Source: Liolophura sinensis
Taxonomy: Eukaryota > Mollusca > Polyplacophora > Chitonida > Chitonidae
NCBI RefSeq assembly: GCF_032854445.1
Contig: NC_088295.1
Span: forward strand, 80,692,028 to 80,756,027
Direction: 5' to 3'
Length of the DNA: 64,000 nt
The notes below the pieces were generated by a model. It saw only the letters and a list, made by a program, of their open reading frames with translations, did no database searches and was not told the origin of the DNA. The position numbers and the translations under genes were made by a program. Within the stretch, counting starts at the first letter, position 1, and each line of letters starts with the position of its first letter. Positions 11,706 to 23,707 of this stretch are shown piece by piece.

Positions 11706-13485
11706 TATTGTAAAACAAAATAAATAAGAAGTGTTTGTAACTCTACTATCATACCACGTACGCCTAAGGGTAGGAAAATTCAGGAGAGGAGAAGTTGGCA
11801 TCTGATAACAGACCTCCCCCACATGTCCAACTCATCTTCATCCCATTCTCATAAGAGACGATCGGGTTAAGATCAAAGTCGATGGAGAAAGTATCGTCTT
11901 TATTTGTACTCTGTATATTAGACATCCATATATAATGGTTTTTGGAGATTCATTATTTCCTTTGAGAATTCTCTATTATAGGAAGCCGTCTGTTGTTTTG
12001 TAGGCTGTATCGCTTTACTGTATATTGAACATATATTCGTGATTTAAGTTTAGACTTTAAAAAGCAGTCAAAATTAGTGTTGACCGGTAATTGATATGAC
12101 AAACAGGATTAACTTTATTCTCTGTTTGAAAACATACAAAAGGCATTCTAATGCCTTTGTCGCGAGTGTTAGATCATGCCTTCAATCCTGTCTCCTATAC
12201 TCTCAAATAATCAGTTCCTAATGTTTACATTTTACCTTCTTCAAGCGACTAAGATTAATGGACTCCCAGTGGAAACTTCGCTGATCAATGTCATAAATAT
12301 TGTATGAACGTGGACGTCAGTGAAATCGAATTGCTACATACATACAGGCCAGTGGCTGCAATTTGCAGATGGTAGGAAAGATGAAATAGGCCTAGGGAAT
12401 TGTCATGGAACTAAAAATAGAAGGTGTAATTATATACAACATTTGATTATTTCCACTAGTAAAATATGTTTGTCTTAATATAGGGTTTAATATTTCTGTA
12501 CTCGAAATATTCACACGAAAATATTTCATGAAAATATCTATAAATATATAGAGATATGTAAAAGCTGATGCTAAGTGGCTTCATTAGTGAAACCAGCTGG
12601 GAATTATTTGTGAATTTGTGTCCATGGATACCAAATGAATTGATTACAAGATATCCTAGTATGTATATTTAGCATACACATCAGAGTTATCATCGACAAA
12701 GAGATAAAGGTCGTATTGTGAACATTTGACTGGGTTTTGAGGACATTCTCCTTTTGAGTGGTAAATTGACATGAGCATTTAACATTTCACGAAAGCCCAT
12801 TCAAACACGCTACGTAAAAATATCCAGCATCTTAACATTCTGCCATGATGCCATTCGAAAATTGCTCTTTGAATGGATTTGGACTAAAAGACATTGCTAT
12901 GTGTTAAGCGAGAGTTCAGCTCCCAGGACAATTGTCAACAGTTGCAGTATTCATTGCCGGATGGTAATGAATACTATATTTTAGTATTCACGCACATTTG
13001 TTCGATACAATGACTACAATGTGCCATTCAGCCACATCAGCTGGAGTCGTTTGACTAATCCTCTACAGTCTTGTTGAAATATGCTATGCTCTGGACTGAT
13101 CTGTATGATATATGTTATGCGGGAAGGTCTGATTAGGGTTTTGATAGGCGAGAAATACTGATAACAGACTTCCGTATTTACCTTTGATGACTGAATCATG
13201 TTATCTTAAATGTCAAATATTGTCTCAAGTCTACACGCCTATGAGAAACCTAAGAGGGAGAAATAAATTGGCGATGCGTTTTGGGCGTGTAATTATCATG
13301 AGGGAAATCAATACCACGACCCTCACATTATTTCTATCTGGGTCTACATTAACGTTGAACTGTCGAACAAATCTGAGCTGTATGCAAAACTAGGTATGTG
13401 TTGTTTCAGTTTGGAAGCAAAAACGACACAGCGTTGTTTTCATGTTTTAATTGTGTGTTAAATATGATGACAGCATTTTAAGTAA
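11706..13485. other. Upstream DNA, no gene seen
   Basis: AT-rich, stop-laden in all frames. No repeat structure was noticed. Confidence 0.6.
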
Positions 13486-13716
13486 TTCTAGACCAGTGAC
13501 GTTTAAAAAGTACAGTTAACATCATGGCATTTGGTTCACTCAATTCTGCCTATCCATGGCAATAGGGTGCGGATAAATTGCTACTATTTACGCATTTACA
13601 TGAACAGTTAGAATAAAACCCTGACTGAGGTATATTGACAACAGGCCGTATTTCTCCTGACCATTTGCAAGCTATCTGGCTGCCCTGGTTTCCCTCTCTT
13701 TGTTGTACATCTTTAA
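13486..13716 (+). repeat. Dispersed repeat family C, copy 4
   Basis: CTAGACCAGTGACGTTTAAA, CATGGCATTTGGTTCACTC, ATAAATTGCTACTATTTACG, TGAACAGTTAGAATAAAACC, CAACAGGCCGTATTTCTCC and CCCTGGTTTCCCTCTCTTTG align in order with copy 2. Confidence 0.62.
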
Positions 13717-14246
13717 TTTCACTGTAAAGACTAAAGTCCCCAGATATTGAAAAACAGCAGTTTTAATGGAAAGAAGAGCAAAGTGTGTATGATTAGAAGA
13801 AAGAATTTCAATCATCCTCAAGTTGATTTATGTTCACGTGCACTTATGAGTTTCAGTAAATTTGCTCCGTTCATTTTACGTTCATGTTCGTGTCTCTCTT
13901 GTACAAATATATAAAGGAATGTCCCAGGTATTCAGTGTTCACCACCTACAGCCCCACACTATATGGTTCGAATCTATTTGTTATAGTGAGGTCAAGTTGA
14001 CCCATCAACCTGAGCGACAGAACTGGAGAATCACTGAACGAAGAACTGATTCGCGCGAAGGACAGGCTCCGATCACAGAAGCCGCTTACTGGAACTTGCC
14101 GAGCCACCAAAATCCATGCCATCGGTTTATCGGTCGCTGTGGATTATGCTCGGCCTGTATGTGCCAAAGTTGGACGGCTACGTAGTCACAGAACCACACT
14201 TTTATCGCACTTTTGTTTTATTACGTCACGATCTCCGAACATGTTG

Positions 14247-14612
14247 ACCGGCCCCTAAAGCACAGTTGGTAGAGCGTCCGCTTTGGGAGGTGGTAGATTC
14301 AGGGTCAATCCAGGTTGAAGTCACATCTAAGATCTTAAAAGAGAAAGTTGTTACTTCTTAGCTTGGCGTTCAGCATGAGGGGGTAGTGCAACGACTGGTT
14401 GATCAGTATCAGTATAATGGCTCGGTCGGGGAGGCTTACTTAGGTAAGTCGCCTCAGTGAATCAGCACTAGATAAAAGAGCGGTGGAAATCCGTCCTGCA
14501 ACAAGGAGGCACATTACATGCAGTGTAAGGACTTTCGTCATATATGACTGAAAAATTATTAAGTTCGACGTTAAACCCCAGGCACTCACTTAGGCACTCA
14601 CTCTCTCATTCA
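14247..14612 (+). mobile_element. SINE-B, tRNA-derived, about 365 bp
   Basis: The head has AAGCACAGTTGGTAGAGCGT (A box) and a degenerate B box (AGGGTCAATCC). The body includes TTGGCGTTCAGCATGAGGGG, GAGCGGTGGAAATCCGTCC and CAACAAGGAGGCACATTAC. The end is GTTCGACGTTAAACCCC plus CACTCACT repeats. AACATGT at 14238-14244 and 14613-14619 may be the target-site duplication. The body is unrelated to SINE-A. Confidence 0.85.
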
Positions 14613-15326
14613 AACATGTGGTGCTCAAAATCCTGAGCTAGAAGGCTCTTTAATAGAACAGAGGGAGGTTAATGCTGTCTTGCTGTTTCACAGACGAGCA
14701 GGTTGTAAAGTATGATATCGAGGAATTCGCGCTGATATTTTACTAGGTATTTTGTTCAATTAAATGCCTCACCCACCGAGTTGATTTTCACATATGCCTA
14801 AGATCAGACACTAAAGAACACGTTTACAACCAACAAAATGTCATTTTTCCGAAAGTGATTTTTTTTTTTTTTGGTAAGAAAATTTTTCTTAAAACACTGG
14901 ATCTGTACTGACAGGGAACACTGCCTTCACATTGTGCTGGACGTCACATATTCTATTTTGAAATTTTAACTGTTTTAGATACACCTTTTTGATCCAGATG
15001 CTCTAGATGGTCAAATGTTCTGAACTCATCCAACAGCGCGAAAATCATTTCTCCGGAAAACATGCCTTCTGTGACTATCTACAGAATAACTATCAACGTC
15101 TATTTCATCATACATTGATTGGATTCCTGAAGACTGAGCTATTCCTTCAACAAACTGAAAAATTATTTTAGTTTAAAATAACATTACTTCTGCTAAATTA
15201 CCGTAAAATGATACTGACACACTTGTCGCTTATAAGAGCTGTATGCAAGACTAGCACATGAGGGGGCGCTGAAAGTCGATTTATAAGGTTTCAACTGAGG
15301 AACATTCGATATTTGCCTGCAACAGT

Positions 15327-15877
15327 TCACCATGTAAGCGCTCCAGACGACGGTTTCGGAGAAGAAAGGGTTTGGTCGTGACGAATTTTTTGTCGCTTAT
15401 CGACCGCCGAAGACGGTTTCATTTGAGGCAACACCTCTTCAGCAATCACCACAGCTGCAAAGCCAAATAACAGCGCAACTTTTTTGGATACACTTTGAAA
15501 TCTTTGATGAAATATTATTAGGCTTCCCACATTCTTACCCTGACGTTTGCAAAAAATGTTGTTTGCTACTCGCCAAAGCCAAAAATTCAAACGTAACGAC
15601 ATTGTATTACTGCCTAGCACTTCCAGAGTCTTTCTGTTTAGTGTTCCCACGAGGGAAATTAAGTTAAAATCTCAGATTTTTACTTTGACGGTGTTTGTTG
15701 AATCGCTCTCGCTCTTATTTGAGTGCCGCTTTCGACTAGCATTTTAGAAACTTGCCCAAGACTGTACATCCATCTCTTAATATGTTTTTCCGTAACTGTG
15801 GTAGCAGACTGCATTCGTCTTCTCGATTCGTTTGCCGGCATGTTCGTCTTTTCGTTATATAGACGCTCACCAGTCAA
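15327..15877 (-). other. Coding-like minus-strand region, unknown
   Basis: Two adjacent minus frames: a short one with ATG (MPANESRRRMQSATTVTEKH) just downstream of CTATATAAC, stop at 15680, and a 107-codon one (GTG-initiated, so possibly an exon) with a hydrophobic stretch VALLFGFAAVVIAEEVLPQM. They are in different frames. No homologue is recognised. Confidence 0.18.
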
Positions 15878-16229
15878 TCAGTCTCTATTTCATCAAGACC
15901 TGGATCCCTAGCGCATTTACGCGTTGTCATTAATGATGAAAATAAACCGTTTTTGATAAATGGTATCAAGGGATTCGCTGATTTGCTATGTTTTAATAAA
16001 CGTCAGTCACGTTGTTCCGTCATCCGCCAGAACACCAGTCGCGTGGCCGCAAGTCGTACATTCGTATCATTCATGTACGTGGTTAGTCAGACTGAATATT
16101 AGCCACGTATAGCGATATTTTTATAGACTATTAGTCATATTCTGTGTGATTGGCTGCACGGTTGACGCTCTACCTGGTGGTCAAGGTGACATATGTTGTA
16201 TGACTTGAACAATATCAGTCATCTTGTCC

Positions 16230-16375
16230 GCTTGTAGCCATTCATTTAGAGAGAAAATAAACCATGTAACCTGTCATTCAGAGAGAATATATGTGATGAG
16301 ACCTGTCCATCAGAGAGAATATCGGTGATATGGCCGTCAAGTCAGACAGAATATCAGTCATGTGGCTCGCCAAAT
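16230..16375. repeat. 32-bp degenerate tandem repeat, about 4 copies
   Basis: AGAGAGAATAT-type cores occur at 16249, 16280, 16312 and 16344, separated by ATGTGACCTGTCAT-like sequence. Confidence 0.7.
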
Positions 16376-17699
16376 ATATCGTGCTGTCCGTGTAACAGGT
16401 CAAAAATCCACAATTTCAGAATTACCCTCATATTTACACTTAGTCAGTCCAGTCAGGATTCAAAATAAAAGATCCTGTTAGTCATGTAGTAAAAAAAACT
16501 GTCTCTCATGAGATTCAAACGGTGGGTAGCCAACCATTAACAGAGGCTGTGTACACATGTGTGTATTCATTTCTGTTGGCCTACTCTTTTTTATACACTT
16601 TTTTGTACTGATTTTTCCATTCTGATCGCCTTCTTTGACGTTTAAACTTCTTCAAATTGATAGATTGATTGGCAGATTTTAGCGGTTTGTATAACTTCTT
16701 AGAATGTAGTATGGGTCATTGTTAACTTAGTAAAGCGGACGTCTAGACGGTGGGTATTCATGGTTCGTTGTTGGTTTGCTTTGCACACCGGATATAGATG
16801 TCAGAGAAATGGATAGCCTGTGGAGAGGCAAAGAGCATGTGATTAATTCCGGCAAATCAATTGTGTAACGTTTATAAGGACTGATCTCCGACCTTTACCG
16901 GCTCGTGCTTATATTATTATATCTATCATGCGACGGAAAGGTTTCGCTGCACAAATTTCCGTTTGATCATAAGCAATAGATCACGAATTTTGACCGGTCT
17001 GTCTTGTATTGCATTAATCGCAGATGTCTCCATGTACACACGCGCCCACGGACACACGTGCACACGCACAGTCGTAATGGTTCTCAGGTTCTATAATGCT
17101 ATCCACCAGGCCTCGCCAAATACGTGTAAATTGCAGATGAAATGATGTAACTGGCCTATGCCCCTTTTTTGCAACTAGAGTTTGTTAATTTGGACTGGAT
17201 ATTGATGCTCATAAGTTCATTAAATTATTGAAGCACACCGCACACACATGACATATGGCATCCGGCAATCTGTTATAGCCTTTGGGGATGTTCAATTTGG
17301 TTTTAAAAGCTGTTTCATAATTTAGTTATTTTGTGAATTTTCAGCCTGTGTTATCTGTAGGGTTCGAAAAATGGATTTGCTCATGTATTGAATAAGTAAC
17401 GAGGAGTCAGGCCTGCTAGACTCGGTATCCAGGGTGTCGTGATACATACGGTTTTTGTAATACGAAATACTGTTGGCTAAAAGCATTCCCCACACAGCTG
17501 AGTATTCTGTTTCTTTGTTGCTGGAATGAAAAATACAGATGTGTCTCACAGGATACGACGGACCTAGCGGATGCAAAATGGGTATTAGTCATTCTAATGT
17601 GGCAATACCGCGCACACCTGGTAGCTTTAATGTTTTGAAACTTCATATTTCAGTATTTGAGGTCATACCCTATTCATTGTTAATATTTTCATAACCTAT
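16376..17699. other. Upstream DNA, no gene seen
   Basis: Short ORFs only; a small CACACG-rich patch near 17035-17070. Confidence 0.6.
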
Positions 17700-17713
17700 T
17701 ACAATACTATTTA

Positions 17714-17858
17714 TTTATTTATTTGATTGGTGTTTTACGCCCTACTCAAGAATATTTCACTTATACAACGGCGGCTAGCACTATGGTGGGTGGAAACCGG
17801 GCAGAGCCCGGAGGAAGCCCACGACCTTCCGCAGGTTGCTGGCAGACCTACCCAGGTA
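17714..17858 (-). mobile_element. SINE-A copy, 5'-truncated, 14-bp TSD
   Basis: Tail side TTTATTTATTTGATTGGTG through GGTTGCTGGCAGACCTACCC, then truncated. TACAATACTATTTA occurs at 17700-17713 and again at 17859-17872, a perfect 14-bp target-site duplication. Truncation with an intact TSD is typical of LINE-type target-primed insertion. Confidence 0.88.
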
Positions 17859-17872
17859 TACAATACTATTTA

Positions 17873-20800
17873 AGATTAACACATATACAATATAACACAA
17901 TACAATATACAGAATGTTTCGTGGATAACAAGCTGCACGAGTCTCATATGTAATGCAGTGAGTTTCAGGCTTATTCGGGACATTAGATCATCTTCTCAAA
18001 ATTCATAGCAGATGCCAAAACATTCACAAATGCGATTTTAAAGCTAACTATCCAAATACGGAAATTTAATCATCTTGAACACTGTAAATAGCGATTTGAG
18101 TTGGAGATTGCAATGCTGTGGTTGGAAGGAAATCAAGAATAACGTGGTTTTAGGATCGAATAATGTGCTTAGAAACCCAAAAGGGTTTTGCTTTTTACAT
18201 GGTTACGTGGCAACAACAGAGCCGCAAGGCCATTTGCCTCTCAGAGGAACGGGGTCTGGGGGAATTATGCGGTGTCTCAAGGATCTCTGACACCGATGCA
18301 CTTCTACAATATGTAATGTGTTCTCGTCAGGGAATGATAAACAGATTTACCTTCAGCAAATATGAAATATTTGACCTGTTTCTATAAATATCCCGGGAAT
18401 GTCCGCAATACATACGTAATGATGGAATCATCGCTGTTTCCCTGTTCTCTGTATCTAATGCTCGATGTACTCTATCTTCTGTGTTTTGACATATGACTCG
18501 AACAAATGCCTATTATAAACATCATAGCAGATGCCAGTAGGTTTTGGCAGTAGGCAGAGCATTGTTTGGATTTTGTCGTCCCAGTAGAATTCGCTGACAG
18601 ACTTTGTAAGATTGCAGTATTCATATAACATTGACCTGTCAGTCCTTCTTAGGCCCAGATTTATAGGCGTCTAAATTCAGACGTAGACTCGGTAAAAACG
18701 TCCCTAAAAGGTCTGAGCGAAAGATCAATTGGTTGATTTTACTCAGTGTTATTTTAATGAAGGTTGTTCCTGCTCTTTGATAACTGGGAATCGATCGCTC
18801 TGACCAGTTTTCGTTCTGGACTAATCAGGTGTGCTGGGCATACTATTGGTATTTTTGTTATATGTTCTCACTGATAGATTCCTAATCCTATGCAGTTATT
18901 CATTTTTGGAGGGAAATATTTGAAGGTTCCCTTAACACATATACCTAACAATTGTGTAAAACTAGCTTACGGGCCATTCTCAGATTATTCTGGACGTCTT
19001 TTTGAGGCACAAATCATAATGAGTGGGCTTTCACATTGAACAACCTGGAAAGAATGTTTGCTCAAGGCATCCACTTCACTGGACTTCACAACCGTAGAGA
19101 ATTGTCCAGAAAACCTTGTAGTGAATGTCAACAGTTTGAAACAGCTAGGCTACAAGGGCTGTATAAAACGAAGTCTCTGTGCATTTGGCAAATGCAGCTT
19201 TTCTAAATTGGTGCTGGTCTTTGAAGGAAGGCATTACTACAGTATCCTCAGCCAAGGGCGGGCATATTCCCGAAAGGAAGAGAAACTTGTACCGCGAATA
19301 CGAGAAATAGGCCAGATTTTTTTTTCAAACTTCTTTGAAGATTGTGTCTAACGCAGAGAAAATAATGGGTCATGCAAGGAGGTGTCCATGTTGTTGTCTT
19401 TTTACTGACGCAACAAAGGCTAGAATGAAATGAACTAAATGGTTTCTTTTATCTAGATTTGGATGCGAATTTCAATATTGCCAACAACTGACATACTGTG
19501 CCAGCGCTTTTGTTACAAGGCACAAATGATTTCCATTAAAGCCACCCACATATCTTTATAATGTTGTCACTCACATTCAGTACCGTGCAGTGCTGGAAAT
19601 TAATTCACTAGGACCATATAATCGTTATAAATAGGTATACATAATGCTTATTCAGTTTTTATCGTGAAGGATGACATCTGAAGGGCTCGAGGGAACATGG
19701 CTTTGAGAAATCCATGAATGTACGTGTTTTTCTAAGACTGTTTAATGAAACTGAAAAGAGACGTCATGTTTAAATAATATTGATACGATCAATCAACCAT
19801 GGCTTATATGAATAAAAGTTTAATGAATATGAGAAAGTTAAAAACAAATAATAACACTTTTACTTGAGCTCTTGCTTATACTAAAAGCAGATCACTGTCC
19901 TAGCGTCATGCATATCATAGACGACATACATTTAAACTCAAAGTGGTAGGAAATTATTTGTATCGTCAGTTTTGTCAGTGGTTTATGGTGGATGAATTCT
20001 AAGGCAAAATTGTCACAGTTTTAGTCGACCAGTGCGGTGTAGTGTGTTTGACTGTAGAAAAACAGCTCATTTCAACTGTCATTTGGAAAATTTCCCTATT
20101 GTAATTAGTTCGACTAAAATTTGAGATGAGTTTAAATAGATACAGTTTTGCCCACTAATCATTAAGGACTATCTTTACTGGCTTTGACCGGAAGTACCTA
20201 CCCAACTGAGTTGTTAACGTGTGACATCCGCATGTTGTTCTATACCTAATACTCAGATGTGATGACAAAGGCATTTACTGACAGTTTATCTTATTTACAA
20301 GAATTTCCATAGTCTCTTGACAAGTCCATAACTCCTATGTGTTCTTAATTCCACTTTATCCTCGTCTCCACAACTAGGGCAAAAACTGATCTTGGTGAAA
20401 TGGCAGCGTGTTGAGCTTACGGTGGAAGCCAACAACGAATAGCCGCTGAACTATGCTGCTTGGGTGTGGAGGCGGCCAATGGAAGCCCATTAGAGCCTCA
20501 GAAGTACACAACACTCTTAAGCAGAATTAATAGTGATTAGTATTACAAGGCTTCCTCGCCAGCCCAGGAAACCTCTTAAAGAAATTGCTTTGGAGAAAAG
20601 GAGAAAAAAGAAAGTGGGATGGTTACGAGCTTGTGTTCTTATCCAAAGATATAGCTGTCTGAGACGTAATGAAATATAGTCCAGGGAATGGGGCGCTTTA
20701 TATGACGTCTCACGGAGCTCCGCGTGCTATTTAGCTCACTTTGACCTGAGAAACTTTATTGTCTTGTCTGGAATAAAATAGTTTAACTAGTCTTGGCAGC

Positions 20801-20981
20801 CAGTCCTCAGCTTGTATTGAGTCAAATGTCAAAATCATAATACAGGTCTTCCATACTAGACTAAGTGTGATAACGACAATTATTCAGGACGTCATGTTCA
20901 GACGAAGTGTGACAGTCGCAATTCGGAACGTCAATACTAAGCGAAATGTCATCGCTAGAATCCACTCGGTTAATACATCTT
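17873..20981. other. Upstream DNA, no gene seen
   Basis: The longest frame is 97 codons at 19058-19351, with no recognisable motif. Confidence 0.6.
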
Positions 20982-21343
20982 GAGTGAGTGAGTGGGGTTT
21001 AACGTCGTACTCAACAATTTTTCAGTCAGATGACGACGGAGGAATCCTTAGGGTGCATGTATGTGTAATGTGCCTCCTTGTTGCAGGACGGATTTCCACC
21101 GCTCTTTTATTTAGTGCTGCTTCACCTAGACGACTTACCGAAGGCAAGTAAGCCGCGCCGCCCGAGCCATTATACTGATACGGGTCAACCAGTCGTTGCA
21201 CTATCCCCTTCATGCTGAACGCCAAGCGAGGAAGTAAAAATTTCCGCTTTTAAAGTCTTAGGTGTGACTCGATCAAGGATTAATCCTGGATCTACCGGTC
21301 CCGAAGTGGACGCTCTACCAACTGTGCTATCCGAGCCGGTCAA
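20982..21343 (-). mobile_element. SINE-B, second copy
   Basis: Reverse of the 14247 element: GAGTGAGTGAGTGGGGTTTA, CATGTATGTGTAATGTGCC, TTTCCACCGCTCTTTTATT, CTTCATGCTGAACGCCAAGC, ending CAACTGTGCTATCCGAGCCG. On its own strand the A box is TAGCACAGTTGG, an exact fit to the consensus. Flanks AATACATC and AATATATC may be a decayed TSD. Confidence 0.85.
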
Positions 21344-22302
21344 TCAATATATCAAAATTCTGGACATCAGAGTTAAGCAAAGTGTCAATATTTGGATTCA
21401 GATGATCAATACCTGGCAAAGTGTGATAGGCAAAAATATTCACAATCAAATGTTCAAACTGTCAATAAAAGAATAAGTATCATATGACAAATCAAGTCGT
21501 TATCATCAACAACATCAACTCCTTAAAATAAGTAACCTTGTAACTTAATACTTAGTAACTTAAGTAACCTGAATTATGTGTGAAAGAAGAAACCGTCACA
21601 AGTTGTCAATGATGTAGAAATAGCACAGTCTATCGCACAAACCCAAATCCCCCGTCAAAGTTTAAACTCAAAGTCCAACTATACCATAATGTCACATTTC
21701 TTTAGGGTATAAATACGTTTTGGTTCCTAAATCTGGGTACATTCCTCTAGCCCAACTGTAGCCTATATATTTAATTACTTAGGCCCTGATCAATCACAGT
21801 CTGCATCTCTTCGCCAGCTCCTAGCAACATGCGCATGCTCAAACTGAAATTCCTCTCATGCCGAATCTAACACCGTACATTAAAGTTCGTCATTCAAAGC
21901 AACTTTTTTTTTTCCTTTGCTGAAGACGAGATGTTTATATGCCTATTAAAAAGCGATTTTATGAATTAATCTGACAAGCCAGTTTTGAATGTTCCTTAAT
22001 GCTAAGTCCTGTTTTACATATTTGGGCAGAAAACATCTGATTTACTGAGACCCTTAGAGAGTTCTGATGTCGACAGTAACTCACTCAAAAAAGGCTGTTC
22101 CCATAAAGTTGCAAGACTTGGAATCTGATCGCACATATCTCGGTTGTGGTGCCCGTTTATCTCGCTTGTTGTGTGCATCTATCTCTGTTGTAAAGAGCGT
22201 CCATCTCGCTTGTGGTGTGTGTTTATTTGGGCTTGAAAACTTCTTCCTTGTTTTTTGCACAAAAATCTTCTGTACATGTATAGTCAGTACAATTTATATC
22301 AG

Positions 22303-23193
22303 GTCCTTTAAAGCGAGGTAGTCGGATCAAGGTTTAAAAATTGAAACTTCACACTAAGGGTTCGTTGAATGTGCAAAGTCACAGCACAGCTATGTTCCAT
22401 ATTCGTGTAGTAAGCCTACACATTTTCAACTTTAGAACCGAATTTTCCAGGCCACAGCGTGTTTCTTTACAAACGACCAGTTCCCGATCGCTACCGATAA
22501 TAAATGCAAGTCCATTCCGAAATGTTGTGACACAATGGCTGTTAATCAAAGTGCCGGTAGACGACAAAGGCTACAGAAGAGAAAATACAGGTGAGTCTGC
22601 GAGAAAGAATAAGAGAAAATGCGTGCAGGATAGAGAGAGGGATAAGTTGAGATTGAGAGAAGGAAGTACTGAAGAGAGAGAAGGAAGGATAAGGTGCACT
22701 CAAAACTGAAACTGTCGAGTAAGCCCCAAAGTTTTTCTTGAGCACGTAAGTAAAAAATTACTGCAGTAATTGAGCAACAAAAACCTGTCAGTGTCATTGT
22801 CACTAGCTCGGTCGCAATTTCTGGTGACAGCGATCGTTTTCCTCTGAGTTAAGTTGAATGGCTTGCGTTACTTTCGTCTTATAGTTACTTGTAATTGAAA
22901 AATATTCGTTTACGGACAATAAAGCAAGGCTATCTCATAATCTTCCAGCGGGATCTAGAATCTGTAAAAGACAGCTCTCGTGAACGACAGGCTTTAAGCT
23001 CCGCCCAGTCCCGAAACTTCAGGCGATTGGGAAATTCCGTTGTCAAGAAACGTCAACAGTCGACCATGGAAGATTAATAGCCAGATCTCTAAACTTCGAC
23101 AGCGTATGGTCGAACAGATCCAAATAAACGTTTCAAAACAACTCGAACAAAATAATAGTTTCCCATCTTATCCGACTACCTCGCTTTAAAGGA
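22303..23193. mobile_element. Putative non-autonomous DNA transposon with 24-bp perfect TIRs
   Basis: Positions 22304-22327 (starting TCCTTTAAAGCGAGG) and 23170-23193 are exact reverse complements over 24 bp. Just outside, ATCAG is present on both sides (22298-22302 and 23194-23198), a possible 5-bp TSD. Alternatively the TTAA inside TTTAAA could be a piggyBac-type TSD. The 840-bp interior has only short ORFs (122 codons at 22341, 60 at 22895) with no recognisable transposase, and a GA-rich tract near 22590-22690. Confidence 0.6.
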
Positions 23194-23495
23194 ATCAGTA
23201 ATATGGTGTGCAGTATCAGCGGAAGAGACAGACTGGAGATCGCACACGACTATTCATTTCAACTTACCAAAACGTAAAGTTGAAAATCTCAATAATTAAT
23301 AATTCACAACTGGATATTCCTATAAAATACACCAGTATTAAAATGGCAATACTGTTTACGAAAGAAATGCGTCCATAGAATTGATGATAAGAGGTGGAAT
23401 TTTTCTTGCTGTGGTTGTGACGACGGAATAAAAAAACGGAAATCTTGTAATAAAGTATTCCTGCCATTAAATGGTTCAACTTAGGAGTATAGTAT

Positions 23496-23696
23496 TATTT
23501 ATTTATTTATTTCATTGGTGTTATTAGAGCCCGGCGGAAACCCACGACCATCCGCAGGTTGCTGGTGGACCTTTCCACTTACGGCTGGAGAGGAAGCCAG
23601 CATGGTCTGGACATGAACTCACTCACCGTATAGGTGAGAGGCATCTGGGTCATTATGCTGCGGTAGCGCGCAAACCAACTGAGCCACGGAGGCCCC
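23496..23696 (-). mobile_element. SINE-A copy with internal deletion, 11-bp TSD
   Basis: (TTTA)n tail, then CATTGGTGTTATTAGAGCCC (deletion of the region before GAGCCCGGCGG), the full body and head to GAGCCACGGAGGCCCC. GAGTATAGTAT at 23485-23495 and 23697-23707 is a perfect target-site duplication. Confidence 0.9.
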
Positions 23697-23707
23697 GAGT
23701 ATAGTAT

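Noticed and set aside
20982-21343. tRNA-like sequence at the 3' end of this interval
   Set aside because: It is the head of SINE-B in reverse orientation, and its B box is degenerate.
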